Of a DNA stretch of 64,000 nucleotides, positions 1 through 8,399 are shown in pieces. The DNA comes from CADCTP01 sp963849885 (GTDB lineage: Bacteria > Actinomycetota > Actinomycetes > Mycobacteriales > CADCTP01). Each line of letters starts with the position of its first letter. Position 1 is the first letter of the stretch. The stretch spans positions 434,001-498,000 of the forward strand of contig CAWKIV010000006.1 in NCBI GenBank assembly GCA_963849885.1, in the 5' to 3' direction. The notes under the pieces are model-generated. The model made no database searches. It had not been told where the DNA came from and saw nothing but the letters and a program-made list of their open reading frames with translations. The position numbers were made by a program, and so were the translations under genes.

Positions 1-81
1 CACGACTGGTATCGCTGGGTGATCACCCGGGAGCCGCCCCGGGCCGAGCCCTGCCCGCTCTACCTGGTCTGGGTGGAGTAG
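1..81 (+). CDS. 3' end of an unidentified gene
   Basis: Reading from the first base gives 26 codons ending in TAG, with G or C in nearly every third position, so this is the C-terminus of a gene that begins outside the window. The visible part is rich in tryptophan and proline and ends in LVWVE. The family cannot be identified from so short a piece. It points toward the 3' end of the WhiB gene, so the two genes converge with only 13 bases between them. Confidence 0.55.
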   Translation, partial: HDWYRWVITREPPRAEPCPLYLVWVE

Positions 82-94
82 CTCCGGGCACGCC

Positions 95-376
95 CTAGAC
101 CGCGCGGCGCTTGAGCCGGCGGCGCTCCCGCTCGGACAGCCCACCCCAGATGCCGAACCGCTCGTCGTGCTCCAGCGCGTATTCCAGGCACTCGGCCCGG
201 ACTTCGCAGGTGGTGCAGATCCGCTTCGCCTCCCGGGTGGACCCGCCCTTCTCGGGGAAGAACGCCTCCGGATCGGTCTGCGCGCACAGCGCGCGCTCCT
301 GCCAGGTCGGCTCCTCCGGCATCCCGAAGATGCCCGGCAGCACGGCCCCCTCGTCGTACGCCATGGGCTCGCTCAT
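95..376 (-). CDS. whiB: WhiB-family iron-sulfur transcriptional regulator (WhiB2/WhmD-like)
   Basis: WhiB proteins bind a [4Fe-4S] cluster and act with sigma factor A to control division, sporulation and redox responses. This 93-residue product has the four family cysteines, one in ALCAQ, a CTTC pair and one in AEC, followed by GIWGG and a basic tail RERRRLKRR. The chosen start ATG (MSEPM) has AGGAAGG about eight bases upstream; an in-frame GTG ten codons earlier lacks this. The order whiB, fbiA, fbiB, manC, wbbL matches the mycobacterial whiB2 region, which favours the WhiB2 subgroup. A promoter candidate with a palindrome near its start site lies upstream. Confidence 0.93.
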   Translation of the reverse strand: MSEPMAYDEGAVLPGIFGMPEEPTWQERALCAQTDPEAFFPEKGGSTREAKRICTTCEVRAECLEYALEHDERFGIWGGLSERERRRLKRRAV

Positions 377-452
377 CGGGGCCCCTTCCTGACCAACTCG
401 ACCCACCCCCGCGTCGGCGGCTCCCCGTGAGATGGGGAATCACACCGGTGTA

Positions 453-482
453 AGTACACCCGTGTCGCTACCGGACCGTCAA
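453..482 (-). promoter_or_regulatory. Candidate promoter of whiB with a palindromic operator-like site
   Basis: On the minus strand TTGACG (482-477) and TGTACT (458-453) are separated by 18 bases, a good sigma-A-like arrangement, giving a leader of about 70 bases before the whiB ATG. The perfect 10-base palindrome ACACCGGTGT at 442-451 lies at the predicted transcription start and could bind a repressor or WhiB itself. This is inferred from sequence only. Confidence 0.45.
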
Positions 483-533
483 GCTGGGATCTGCTACACG
501 GTTCGTCCTGGGGCAGATCCGTGCCCGTTCACC

Positions 534-565
534 CGGCGTGTCCCAAGGACACGCCGTGACGTCAC
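534..565. promoter_or_regulatory. Hairpin and palindrome between divergent whiB and fbiA
   Basis: CGGCGTGTCC (534-543) and GGACACGCCG (547-556) form a perfect 10-bp stem with a three-base loop. It runs directly into the perfect palindrome GTGACGTCAC (556-565). The genes on both sides point away, so neither needs a terminator here, and a protein-binding site is more likely. The rest of the 317-base gap (377-693) holds the whiB promoter and a short direct repeat of CGGCCCGGCGACCCGG near 620-660. I see no gene in it. Confidence 0.5.
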
Positions 566-693
566 CTGGTCGGGGGAACGTCGGCGACCGGCGGCGATGC
601 GGGTGACGGGCTCCGCCGGACGGCCCGGCGACCCGGACGGCCCGGTCGGCCCGGCGACCCGGTGGCCGGACGGGCCGGTGGGAGGATGGGCGG

Positions 694-1677
694 GTGCGCG
701 TGGTGGTGCTGGCCGGCGGGATCGGCGGGGCCCGGTTCCTGCGGGGGCTGCGGGCCGCGGTCCCGGCCGCGGAGGTCACCGCGCTGGTCAACACCGGCGA
801 CGACGTGACCCTGCACGGGCTGCGCATCTGCCCGGACCTGGACACGGTCATGTACACCCTCGGCGACGGCATCGACCCGGACCGCGGCTGGGGCCGGCGG
901 GACGAGAGCTGGCGGGTCAAGGCGGAGCTGGCGGCGTACGGGGCCGAGCCGGCCTGGTTCGGCCTCGGCGACCTGGACCTGGCCACCCACCTGGTGCGGA
1001 CCCGGATGCTGGACGCCGGCTACCCGCTGTCCGCGGTGACCGAGGCGCTCTGCGACCGGTGGCGGCCGGGGGTGCGGCTGCTGCCGATGTCCGACGACCG
1101 GGTCGAGACCCACGTGCTGGTCGACCGGGACGAGCCCGGGACCGATGCCGCCGGCCCGCTCCGCGGGCGGAAGGCGATCCACTTCCAGGAGTGGTGGGTG
1201 CGGCACCGGGCCGCGCTGCCGGCGCACGGCTTCGTCCAGGTCGGGGTGGCCGACGCCAAGCCGGCGCCGGGCGTGCTGGACGCGCTCGCCGCCGCCGACG
1301 CGGTGCTCTTCGCGCCGAGCAACCCGGTGGTCAGCGTGGGCACCGTGCTCGCGGTGCCCGGGATCCGGGAGGCGGTCCGCGGCACCCCGGGCCGGGTGGT
1401 CGCGCTGTCCCCGATCGTCGGCGGCGCGCCGGTGCGCGGGATGGCGGACGCCTGCCTGTCCGCGCTCGGGGTGCCGACGACCGCGGAGGCGGTCGGCCGC
1501 TGGTACGGCTCGCGCGCCTGGGGCGCGGACGGGGTGCTCGACGGCTGGCTGGTGGACTCGGCGGATGCCGGCGCGGCGGTGCCGGGGGTGGAGGTGCGGG
1601 CGGTGCCGCTGCTGATGACGGACGAGGCGGCGACCGCGGCGATGGCCCGGGCCGCGCTGGACCTCGCCGGTGTCTGA
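694..1677 (+). CDS. fbiA: 2-phospho-L-lactate (phosphoenolpyruvyl) transferase CofD/FbiA, coenzyme F420 synthesis
   Basis: FbiA joins the activated three-carbon unit from the guanylyl donor to the deazaflavin Fo, making dehydro-F420-0 (F420-0 in archaea). The 327-residue product begins MRVVVLAGGIGGARFLRG, the glycine-rich N-terminus of the family, and has the conserved NTGDD motif near residue 35. Length fits the family. The start is GTG; GAGGAT six bases upstream may be a leaderless -10 box. The gene overlaps the downstream fbiB-like gene by eight bases, so the two are almost certainly co-translated. Cytoplasmic. Confidence 0.95.
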   Translation: MRVVVLAGGIGGARFLRGLRAAVPAAEVTALVNTGDDVTLHGLRICPDLDTVMYTLGDGIDPDRGWGRRDESWRVKAELAAYGAEPAWFGLGDLDLATHLVRTRMLDAGYPLSAVTEALCDRWRPGVRLLPMSDDRVETHVLVDRDEPGTDAAGPLRGRKAIHFQEWWVRHRAALPAHGFVQVGVADAKPAPGVLDALAAADAVLFAPSNPVVSVGTVLAVPGIREAVRGTPGRVVALSPIVGGAPVRGMADACLSALGVPTTAEAVGRWYGSRAWGADGVLDGWLVDSADAGAAVPGVEVRAVPLLMTDEAATAAMARAALDLAGV

Positions 1678-3034
1678 GCCCACGCCGCCGCCCGGCGGGG
1701 CCGGCGCGGCGGTGGACCGGCTGACCGTGCTGCCCGTGCGCGGCCTGCCCGACCTGCGCCCCGGCGACGACCTGGCCGCCCTGCTCGCCGCGGCCGCGCC
1801 GTGGCTGGCCGACGGCGACGTGCTGGTCGTCACCTCCAAGGCGGTGTCCAAGGTGGAGGGTCGGCTGGTGCCGGCGCCGGCGGACCCGGCCGGCCGGGAG
1901 GCCGCCCGGCAGGCCGCGGTGGCCGACGAGACCGTCCGGGTGGTGGCCGCCCGCGGCCGGACCCGGATCGTGGAGACCCGCCAGGGGCTGGTGCTGGCCG
2001 CCGCCGGGGTGGACGCGAGCAACGTCCGCCCCGGCGAGCTCGCGCTGCTGCCGGTGGACCCGGACGGCTCCGCCCGCCGCCTGCGCGAGGCGCTGCGCGC
2101 CTCGCTCGGCGTCGACGTCGCCGTCGTGGTCAGCGACACCATGGGCCGCCCCTGGCGCAACGGCGTGGTCGACGTCGCCATCGGCGCCGCCGGCATCCGC
2201 GCGGTGGACGACCTGCGCGGCGCCACCGACACCCACGGCATGCTGCTGGAGATGACCGAGGTGGCGGTGGCCGACGAGGTCGCGGCCGCGGCCGAGCTGG
2301 CCAAGGGCAAGCTGTCCGGGGTGCCGGCCGCGGTCGTCCGTGGACTGTCGCCTGTGGACGACCCGGCCGGCGCCCGGGCGCTGCTGCGGTCGCCGGACAC
2401 GGACCTGTTCCGGCTCGGCACCGCGGAGGCGGTGGAGCTGGGCCGCCGCGAGGCGCTGGCCGGCGCGGCCGACCCGCCGCCGGCGCACCTCGACGCGGTG
2501 GCCGTGCTCCGCGCGTACGACGACCCGGAGCTGGACCAGCGCTCGCTGGCCGCCGCCCTGCTCGCCTTCCTGGACGCCCGGCCGGACGCGACCAGCCGGT
2601 CCTGCCGGGCCGGGCACCTGACCGCGACCACGGTGGTGCTGGACGCGGCCGGTGAGCGGACGCTGCTCACCCTGCACCGCCGGCTCGGCACCTGGCTGCC
2701 GCTCGGCGGCCACCTGGAGGAGCAGGACACCACCCTGCTCGGCGCCGCGGCCCGGGAGGCGTACGAGGAGAGCGGCATCCCCGGCCTGCGGATGGACCCG
2801 GTCCCGCTGTTCCTCGGCGTCTTCCCGGTGACCTGCTCGCTGGGCGTGCCGACCCGGCACATGGACGTGGTCTTCCTCGCCGTCGCGCCGGCCGGGGCGG
2901 AGCCGGTGCGCAGCGACGAGTCCGACGACCTGCGCTGGTTCCCGGTCGACCGGCTGCCGGCCGGCACGCCGCCGGACGTGCCGGTGGTGGTGGCCCGGGC
3001 CCGGGCCCGCGTCGCCGCCGGCCACCCCGCCTAG
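1670..3034 (+). CDS. fbiB: F420-0:L-glutamate ligase (CofE) fused to a Nudix hydrolase domain
   Basis: The first ~245 residues are a CofE/FbiB gamma-glutamyl ligase, which adds the glutamate tail to F420-0: DVLVVTSKAVSKVEGR near residue 50, SDTMGRPWRNGVVDVAIG near 160 and GATDTHG near 185. The last ~170 residues are not the FMN-binding nitroreductase-like domain of mycobacterial FbiB. They contain a Nudix box, GGHLEEQDTTLLGAAAREAYEE, with the REAYEESGI core intact. Total length, 454, is close to FbiB, so the domain swap is easy to miss. The GTG start overlaps the fbiA stop. The stop shares the four bases CTAG with the convergent decarboxylase gene. Ligase role is confident; the Nudix substrate is unknown. 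Confidence 0.9.
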   Translation: MSEPTPPPGGAGAAVDRLTVLPVRGLPDLRPGDDLAALLAAAAPWLADGDVLVVTSKAVSKVEGRLVPAPADPAGREAARQAAVADETVRVVAARGRTRIVETRQGLVLAAAGVDASNVRPGELALLPVDPDGSARRLREALRASLGVDVAVVVSDTMGRPWRNGVVDVAIGAAGIRAVDDLRGATDTHGMLLEMTEVAVADEVAAAAELAKGKLSGVPAAVVRGLSPVDDPAGARALLRSPDTDLFRLGTAEAVELGRREALAGAADPPPAHLDAVAVLRAYDDPELDQRSLAAALLAFLDARPDATSRSCRAGHLTATTVVLDAAGERTLLTLHRRLGTWLPLGGHLEEQDTTLLGAAAREAYEESGIPGLRMDPVPLFLGVFPVTCSLGVPTRHMDVVFLAVAPAGAEPVRSDESDDLRWFPVDRLPAGTPPDVPVVVARARARVAAGHPA

Positions 3035-4431
3035 GACACGGCCGCAGCGGCGGTGGCGGCGCAGCGCAGCACCGCGGCCGCGGACCGGTCCACATCGGAC
3101 TCGTCGGTGACCCCGCTGGACACCGACACCCGCATCGCCGCCCGGCCCTGCCAGCTGGTGCCGCCGAGCCAGCAGGTGCCGTCGGCCTGCACCCGGCGGA
3201 TCACCTCCCGGGTCAGCTCGTCGTCGTCGCCGAAGCGGACCAGCACCTGGTTGAGCACGACCTCGTTGAGCACCTCGACGCCGGGGCCGGCGGCCAGCCG
3301 GTCGGCGAACCGGCGGGCCAGCGCGCAGCACCGGTCCACCAGCTCGGCGACGCCGTGCCGGCCCAGCGCCCGCAGCGCCGCGTACACCGGGAAGCCGCGG
3401 GCCCGCCGCGAGGACTCGGGGTTGTAGTCGAACGGGTCCCGCTCGCCGCCGGCCGCGTGCACCAGGTAGCTGGCCCGCGCGCCCATCGCGGCGCGGTGGG
3501 CGGCCGGGTCGGCGCAGAAGACCAGGCCGGAGTCGTACGGCACGTTGAGCCACTTGTGCGCGTCGGTGGCCCACGAGTCGGCCCGCTCCACGCCGGCGAG
3601 GAGCGGTCGCAGCCCGGGGCTGGCCGCCGCCCACAGCCCGAAGGCGCCGTCGACGTGCACCCACGCCCCGGCCGGCGCCGCGATCCGGCAGATCTCGCCG
3701 ACCGGGTCGACCGCCCCGCTGTTGACGTTGCCGACCTGGGTGCAGACGATCGCCGGCCCGGCGCCGGCGGCCAGCCGCTCGGCGAGCGCGTCCGGGCGCA
3801 GCCGGCCCTGGCCGTCGGCGGCGACCGGCTCGATCGCGTCGGTGCCGAGGCCGAGCAGCCGGACCGCGCGATCGACGGTGCCGTGCCGCTCCGCCCCGGT
3901 GAGCACCCGCACCGGCGGCGCGCCGGCGAGCCCGCCGGTCTCCACGTCCCAGCCGGCGCGGCGCAGCACCTCGTGCCGGGCCGCCGCCAGCGCGGTCGTG
4001 TTGGCGGCCTGGCCGCCGGTGACGAAGCCGACCGACACCCCGGCCGGCAGGCCGAGCAGCTCGGCCAGCCAGCCGCCGGCGACCTCCTCGACCACCGCGG
4101 CGGCCGGGGACAGCACGTACAGGCCGGCGTTCTGGTCCCAGGCCGCGGTCAGCCAGTCCGCGGCCAGCGCGGCCGGGTTGGTCCCGCCGACCACGAAGCC
4201 GAAGTAGCGCCCGCCGTTGCTGGCGACCAGGCCCGGCCCGGCCGCGCGGGCCAGGTCGGCGACGACGGCGCGGGCATCGGCGGGCGCCTCCGGCAGCGGT
4301 CCGCCCAGCGCGGCCCGCAGCTCGTCCGGCCCGACCCGGGCGGCGGGCGGCCGGTCCGGCAGGCCGGCCAGGTGGGACCCGGCGCACCGCCGCGCCTCGT
4401 CGAGCGGTCCGGCCCAGTCCGGCTCGCGCAT
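3031..4431 (-). CDS. PLP-dependent group II amino acid decarboxylase
   Basis: A 466-residue cytosolic fold-type I enzyme of the aromatic amino acid / glutamate / 2,4-diaminobutyrate decarboxylase group. The PLP-binding lysine is in SWATDAHKWLNVPYDSG, and TGGQAANTTAL and HVDGAFGLWA are the family cofactor-binding segments. Length is normal. The ATG start follows GGGAAGGGAG. The substrate cannot be told from sequence; plain actinobacterial paralogues are often only annotated as aspartate aminotransferase family or decarboxylase. It converges on fbiB and is divergent from the serine hydrolase, so it forms a single-gene unit. Confidence 0.88.
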   Translation of the reverse strand: MREPDWAGPLDEARRCAGSHLAGLPDRPPAARVGPDELRAALGGPLPEAPADARAVVADLARAAGPGLVASNGGRYFGFVVGGTNPAALAADWLTAAWDQNAGLYVLSPAAAVVEEVAGGWLAELLGLPAGVSVGFVTGGQAANTTALAAARHEVLRRAGWDVETGGLAGAPPVRVLTGAERHGTVDRAVRLLGLGTDAIEPVAADGQGRLRPDALAERLAAGAGPAIVCTQVGNVNSGAVDPVGEICRIAAPAGAWVHVDGAFGLWAAASPGLRPLLAGVERADSWATDAHKWLNVPYDSGLVFCADPAAHRAAMGARASYLVHAAGGERDPFDYNPESSRRARGFPVYAALRALGRHGVAELVDRCCALARRFADRLAAGPGVEVLNEVVLNQVLVRFGDDDELTREVIRRVQADGTCWLGGTSWQGRAAMRVSVSSGVTDESDVDRSAAAVLRCAATAAAAVS

Positions 4432-4514
4432 GGCGGCTCCCTTCCCCGGGTCCCGGTGCGGCTCAGCGTGCCACCGGCCGGGACCCGTCGGGGCGGATTG
4501 GTAACGTCGGCCCG

Positions 4515-5342
4515 GTGGGAGCGCTGGACGCCGTGGCCGGCTGGCCGGTCGGCTCGGCCGCGGCGGCCGTGGTCGGCCCGGACGGGGTGCTGGAGACCTG
4601 CGGCGACGTCGAGGTGCCGTACGAGCTGGCCTCGGTGACCAAGCCGCTGGTCGCGCTGGCCGTGCTGGTCGCGGTCGAGGAGGGCGCGCTCGGGCTGGAC
4701 GACCCGGCCGGGCCGCCCGGCTCCTCGGTCCGGCACCTGCTCGCGCACGCCTCCGGGCTGGCGATGGAGGGCCCGGACGTGGTCGCGAAGCCGGGCTCCC
4801 GGCGGGTCTACTCCAACACCGGCTTCGACGTGCTCGGCGACCACCTGGCCGCGGTGACCGGCATCGCGCTGCCGGACTACCTGCACCAGGCCGTCTGCGA
4901 GCCGCTCGGGCTGCGGTCCACCGCGCTGGTCGGGCCGGCCGGCTCGGGCGCGCGGGCCGGGGTGGCCGACCTGGCCGCGGTCGCCGCCGAGCTGCTCTCC
5001 CCCGGCCGGCTCGTGCACCCCAGCACCGTGGTCGAGATGGCCACCGTGCAGTTCCCCGGGCTGGTCGGGGTGGTGCCCGGCTACGGCCGGCAGCCCACCA
5101 ACGACTGGGGCCTGGGCGTCGAGATCCGCGACTCGAAGTCGCCGCACTGGACCGGCGCCCGCAACTCCCCCGGCACGTACGGGCACTTCGGCCGGGCCGG
5201 CACCTTCCTCTGGGTCGACCCGGTGGCCCGGCTGGCCTGCGTCGCGCTGACCGACACCGAGTTCGAGCAGTGGGCCAAGGACGCCTGGCCCCCGCTCGCC
5301 GACACCGTCCTCGCCGCGTACGGGGCTCAGATCGAGCGGTAG
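4515..5342 (+). CDS. Beta-lactamase-fold serine hydrolase (class C-like / PBP4* family)
   Basis: This 275-residue protein has the three active-site motifs of the serine beta-lactamase/penicillin-binding fold: SVTK (SxxK, with the nucleophile), YSNTG (YxN) and HFGRAG (HxGxxG). No signal peptide is visible, so it is probably cytoplasmic and more likely an esterase or peptidase than a resistance enzyme. The family is usually longer (350-400 residues), so this is a compact form. The start is GTG; a TAACGT box at 4502-4507 lies seven bases upstream, consistent with a leaderless message. Its 3' end overlaps the convergent glycosylase gene by 16 bases. Confidence 0.85.
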   Translation: MGALDAVAGWPVGSAAAAVVGPDGVLETCGDVEVPYELASVTKPLVALAVLVAVEEGALGLDDPAGPPGSSVRHLLAHASGLAMEGPDVVAKPGSRRVYSNTGFDVLGDHLAAVTGIALPDYLHQAVCEPLGLRSTALVGPAGSGARAGVADLAAVAAELLSPGRLVHPSTVVEMATVQFPGLVGVVPGYGRQPTNDWGLGVEIRDSKSPHWTGARNSPGTYGHFGRAGTFLWVDPVARLACVALTDTEFEQWAKDAWPPLADTVLAAYGAQIER

Positions 5343-6302
5343 TCGCGGGGGGAGAAGCGCGGGGCGAAGCGGGGCTTGCCGACGCCGGAGAGCTCGATGA
5401 GGCGGACCACCCGGTGCCGGTGCGGGCGGTCGGCGGCGAGCAGCTCGACCATGCCCTCGTCGGACAGCGGGTGGCCGAGCAGCGCCCAGCCGACCAGGTC
5501 GTGGATGTGGAAGTCGCCGACCGACAGCGCGTCGGCGTCGCCGAGCGCGCGCTGCGCGGTCTCCGCCGCGGTCCACCCGCCGACGCCGGGCACCACCTGC
5601 AGCCGGGCCAGCGCGTCGGCCGGGGCCAGGTCGCAGCACTCCTCCAGCCGCCGGGCCACGGTGGCGGCGGCCCGGACGGCGCGCTGCCGCTTGATGTCCA
5701 CCCCGGCCTTGTGCCAGTCCCAGGTCGGCACCTCCAGCAGCACCGGCGCCGACGGCGGCACCCGCATGCCGGCCGGGGCCGGGCCGGGCGCCGCGGTGCC
5801 GTACCGGTGCAGCAGGAAGCGCCAGGCCTGCCGGGCCTCGGTGCCGGTGACCTTCTGCTCCAGGATCGCCGGCAGCAGCGCGTCGAGGACCAGGCCGGTG
5901 CGCGGCACCCGCAGCCCGGGATGGCGGCGCGCGGTCTCGGCCAGCAGCGGCCAGCGCGGCACGAACGAGCCGGGGTCGTCCCGGGCGCCGAGCAGGTCGG
6001 GCACGCCGGCCACCGCCCACTCCGCGCCCGGGCCCCACGCGGTCGCGTGCACCTCGCCCGCGGCGGGGCACCCGCAGCGCCAGCGTGGCCGGGCCGTCCG
6101 GGGTCAGCGCGGCCCGCCAGAACGCGCCGTCGCCGACCTTGTGGGCGGGGTCGCCGCGGCCGCGCACCAGCGGGCGCAGCGTCGCCGCGACATCCACCGG
6201 GAAGGCCGGCCGCCACACCGTCTCCGCCCCCGGCGCCGCGCCGCCGGCGGGCGCGCGGTCGGCGGCGCGCGGCGGCCCGGCCGCCGGCCAGGAGCCGCTC
6301 AC
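5327..6302 (-). pseudogene. AlkA-type DNA-3-methyladenine glycosylase, interrupted by one frameshift
   Basis: AlkA enzymes remove alkylated bases in base-excision repair. The helix-hairpin-helix and catalytic aspartate are in VPGVGGWTAAETAQRAL and SVGDFH, and the N-terminal domain is recognisable as WRPAFPVDVAATLRPLVRG. The two parts lie in different frames. Reading the GGGG at 6065-6068 as GGG restores RVPAAGEVHATAWGPG and one continuous 324-residue protein. The GTG start at 6302 overlaps the manC stop (GTGA). A sequencing error in the homopolymer is more likely than a real mutation, because other genes here show the same defect. Confidence 0.8.
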
Positions 6303-7361
6303 GCGTCGGTGGAGAAGCGGACCGCGCCGTCGCCCAGCCGCACCCCGGGCCACACCCGGGCCCCGGCCCGCAGCTCGTTGCCGGCGCCGAGCTCGACCCC
6401 GTCGCCGAGCACGGCGTCGGCCAGCACGGTGCCCGGGCCGACCACCGCGCCGCGGCCGACCACCGACCGGCTCACGGTCGCCCCGGCGGCCACGGTCGCG
6501 CCGTCGAAGAGCACCGCGGCGTCCAGCCGCGCCCCCGCGCCGACCGAGCAGCCGGCCCCGACCGTGCTGCCGCCGGACAGCACCGCGTCCGCGGCCACGT
6601 CGGCGCCGGGCAGCACCAGCGCCTGGCCGGCCGGGCCGGGCAGCGCCGCGGTCGGCGCGATGCCGAGGACCAGGTCGGCGCTGCCGCGGACGAAGTTCGC
6701 CGGGGTGCCCAGGTCCAGCCAGTACGTCGAGTCGACGTAGCCGAGCACGGTCGCGCCGCCGGCCAGCAGCCCGGGGAAGGTCTCCCGCTCCACCGACACC
6801 GGCCGCCCGGCCGGGATCGACTCCAGCACCGGCCGGCGGAAGACATAGCAGCCGGCGTTGACCTGGTCGGTCACCGGCTCCGGCGACTTCTCCAGGAAGG
6901 CCAGCACCCGGCCGGCGCCGTCGGTCGGCACCGACCCGAACGCGCGCGGGTCCTCCACCCGGGTCAGGTGCAGGGTGACGTCGGCGCCGCCGTCCCGGTG
7001 CGTCTCGACCAGCTTGACCAGGTCGACGCCGGACAGCACGTCGCCGTTGAAGACCAGCACGTCGTCGGACCGCAGCCGGTCGGCCACGTTGCGGATGCCG
7101 CCGCCGGTGCCGAGCGGGACGTCCTCGGTGACGTACTCGATCTCCAGGCCGAGCCGCTCCCCGGCACCGAAGTGGTCGGCGAAGACCTCCGCCCGGTACG
7201 ACGTGGACAGCACGACGTGGTCCACGCCGGCGCCGGGCAGCCGGCTGAGCAGGTGGGCTGAGGAACGGCACGCCGGCGGTGGGCAGCATGGGCTTGGGCG
7301 CGCTGAGCGTCAGCGGCCGCAGCCGGGTGCCCTGGCCGCCGACGAGGACGATCGCGTCGAT
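6299..7361 (-). pseudogene. manC: Mannose-1-phosphate guanylyltransferase (GDP-mannose synthesis), interrupted by one frameshift
   Basis: This enzyme makes GDP-mannose for cell-wall glycans. The N-terminal nucleotidyltransferase signature GGQGTRLRPLTLSAPKP and LPTAGVPFLS lie in one frame, and VDHVVLSTSY, FNGDVLSG and a C-terminal left-handed beta-helix of hexapeptides lie in another. Removing one G from GGG at 7255-7257 joins them (LSHLLSRLPGAGVDHV). No ATG, GTG or TTG start lies between an in-frame TGA and the signature. An ATC codon at 7361 sits six bases after AAGGAG and may be a rare start, or there may be a second indel. It lies between wbbL and alkA on the same strand, as in mycobacteria (manB/wbbL1). 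Confidence 0.82.
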
Positions 7362-7514
7362 GACTCACTCCTTAGGTCGTCGAGAAAGGGTAACCACGCA
7401 CGATGAGTAGCCACGTGGCCACGCTCGTCGACGCACCGCCGTCGCGGCGCTGGTCGTCGCGGCGCGCGCGGCGTGGCGCCGCGGCGTGCGCGGCCAGGCG
7501 GCCGGTCCGCCGTC

Positions 7515-8399
7515 CTAGGGGCGGCGGGCCGGCTTGGCCCCGGCCGCCACCGCCGGCACCCGGCGGGCCAGCGCGGCCCGGCCGGCCAGGCCGACCCGCA
7601 GCGCGAGCCGCACCGGCGCCCAGCGGACGCCGGCGTACCGGCGGGACAGGTAGCGCCAGGCGCTGGCGTGGTGGGCGTCGGCCATCGCCCGGGGATCCCG
7701 GCTGGTCGACACCCCGCCCTCGTGGGTGACCACCGCGGCCGGCACGTACACGACCTGCCACCCGGACCGGCAGATCCGCTCGCACAGGTCGAGGTCCTCG
7801 AAGTACATGAAGTACGCCGGGTCGAAGCCGCCGACCGCGTCGAACGCCTCCCGCCGCAGCAGCAGGCAGGACCCGGACAGCCAGCCCGCCTCGCCCTCGC
7901 GGGGGGCGCCGCGCTCCCGCCGGTACGCCGCCGTCCACGGGTTGGACGGCCACCACCAGCCGAGCAGCGCGTGCCCGATGCCGCGGCCGAGCGACGGCAG
8001 CGCGCGGGCGGACGGGTAGAGGGTGCCGTCCGCGGACAGGATCGCCGGGCCGAGCACGCCGGCCCCCGGCCACCGCTCGACCGCCTCCAGCAGGGTGTCC
8101 AGCGCACCCGGCTCCCAGCGCAGGTCCGGGTTGGCCACCACCACCCACTCGCCCGGCGCGCGCGGCACGCCGAGGTTGGCGGCCCGGCCGTAGCCGAGGT
8201 TGCCGCCGGTGCGCAGCAGCTCGACGCCGGGCCGCTCGGCGGCCTGCTCCGGGGCGCCGTCGGTGGACCCGTTGTCCGCCAGCACCACCCCGACAGGGTG
8301 CGTCGTCGCCTTCTCCAGGGTGTCCAGGAAGGCGTCCAGCGTCGGCCCGGGCGAGTAGGTGACGACGACGACGCCTATCCCGGCCGTGGAACCTGGCAC
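7515..8399 (-). CDS. wbbL: WbbL-like rhamnosyltransferase (family 2 glycosyltransferase)
   Basis: WbbL adds L-rhamnose to decaprenyl-diphospho-GlcNAc, building the linker that joins arabinogalactan to peptidoglycan. The 294-residue product has the GT-A start GIGVVVVTYSPG, ADNGSTDG, the ANPDLRW metal-binding segment and the FMYFEDLDLCERI motif of the rhamnosyltransferase branch. The position next to manC in a whiB2-fbiA-fbiB neighbourhood supports WbbL over other GT2 enzymes. It starts at GTG inside the last codons of the upstream membrane protein (25-base overlap), so the two are co-transcribed. 153 bases without a recognisable gene separate it from manC and carry a TACCCT box before manC. 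Confidence 0.85.
   Translation of the reverse strand: MPGSTAGIGVVVVTYSPGPTLDAFLDTLEKATTHPVGVVLADNGSTDGAPEQAAERPGVELLRTGGNLGYGRAANLGVPRAPGEWVVVANPDLRWEPGALDTLLEAVERWPGAGVLGPAILSADGTLYPSARALPSLGRGIGHALLGWWWPSNPWTAAYRRERGAPREGEAGWLSGSCLLLRREAFDAVGGFDPAYFMYFEDLDLCERICRSGWQVVYVPAAVVTHEGGVSTSRDPRAMADAHHASAWRYLSRRYAGVRWAPVRLALRVGLAGRAALARRVPAVAAGAKPARRP

Noticed and set aside
1331..4387. A 1018-residue open frame on the minus strand
   Set aside because: It runs antisense through fbiA/fbiB and out of frame through the decarboxylase. Its product is Arg/Pro/Gly low-complexity, typical of shadow frames in GC-rich DNA.
7403..7516. Plus-strand frame starting MSSHVATLVDAPPSRRW
   Set aside because: ATG with a weak GAGAAAGGG upstream, but the product is Arg/Ala-rich, has no family signal and runs into the 3' end of wbbL. 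More likely the promoter region of manC.
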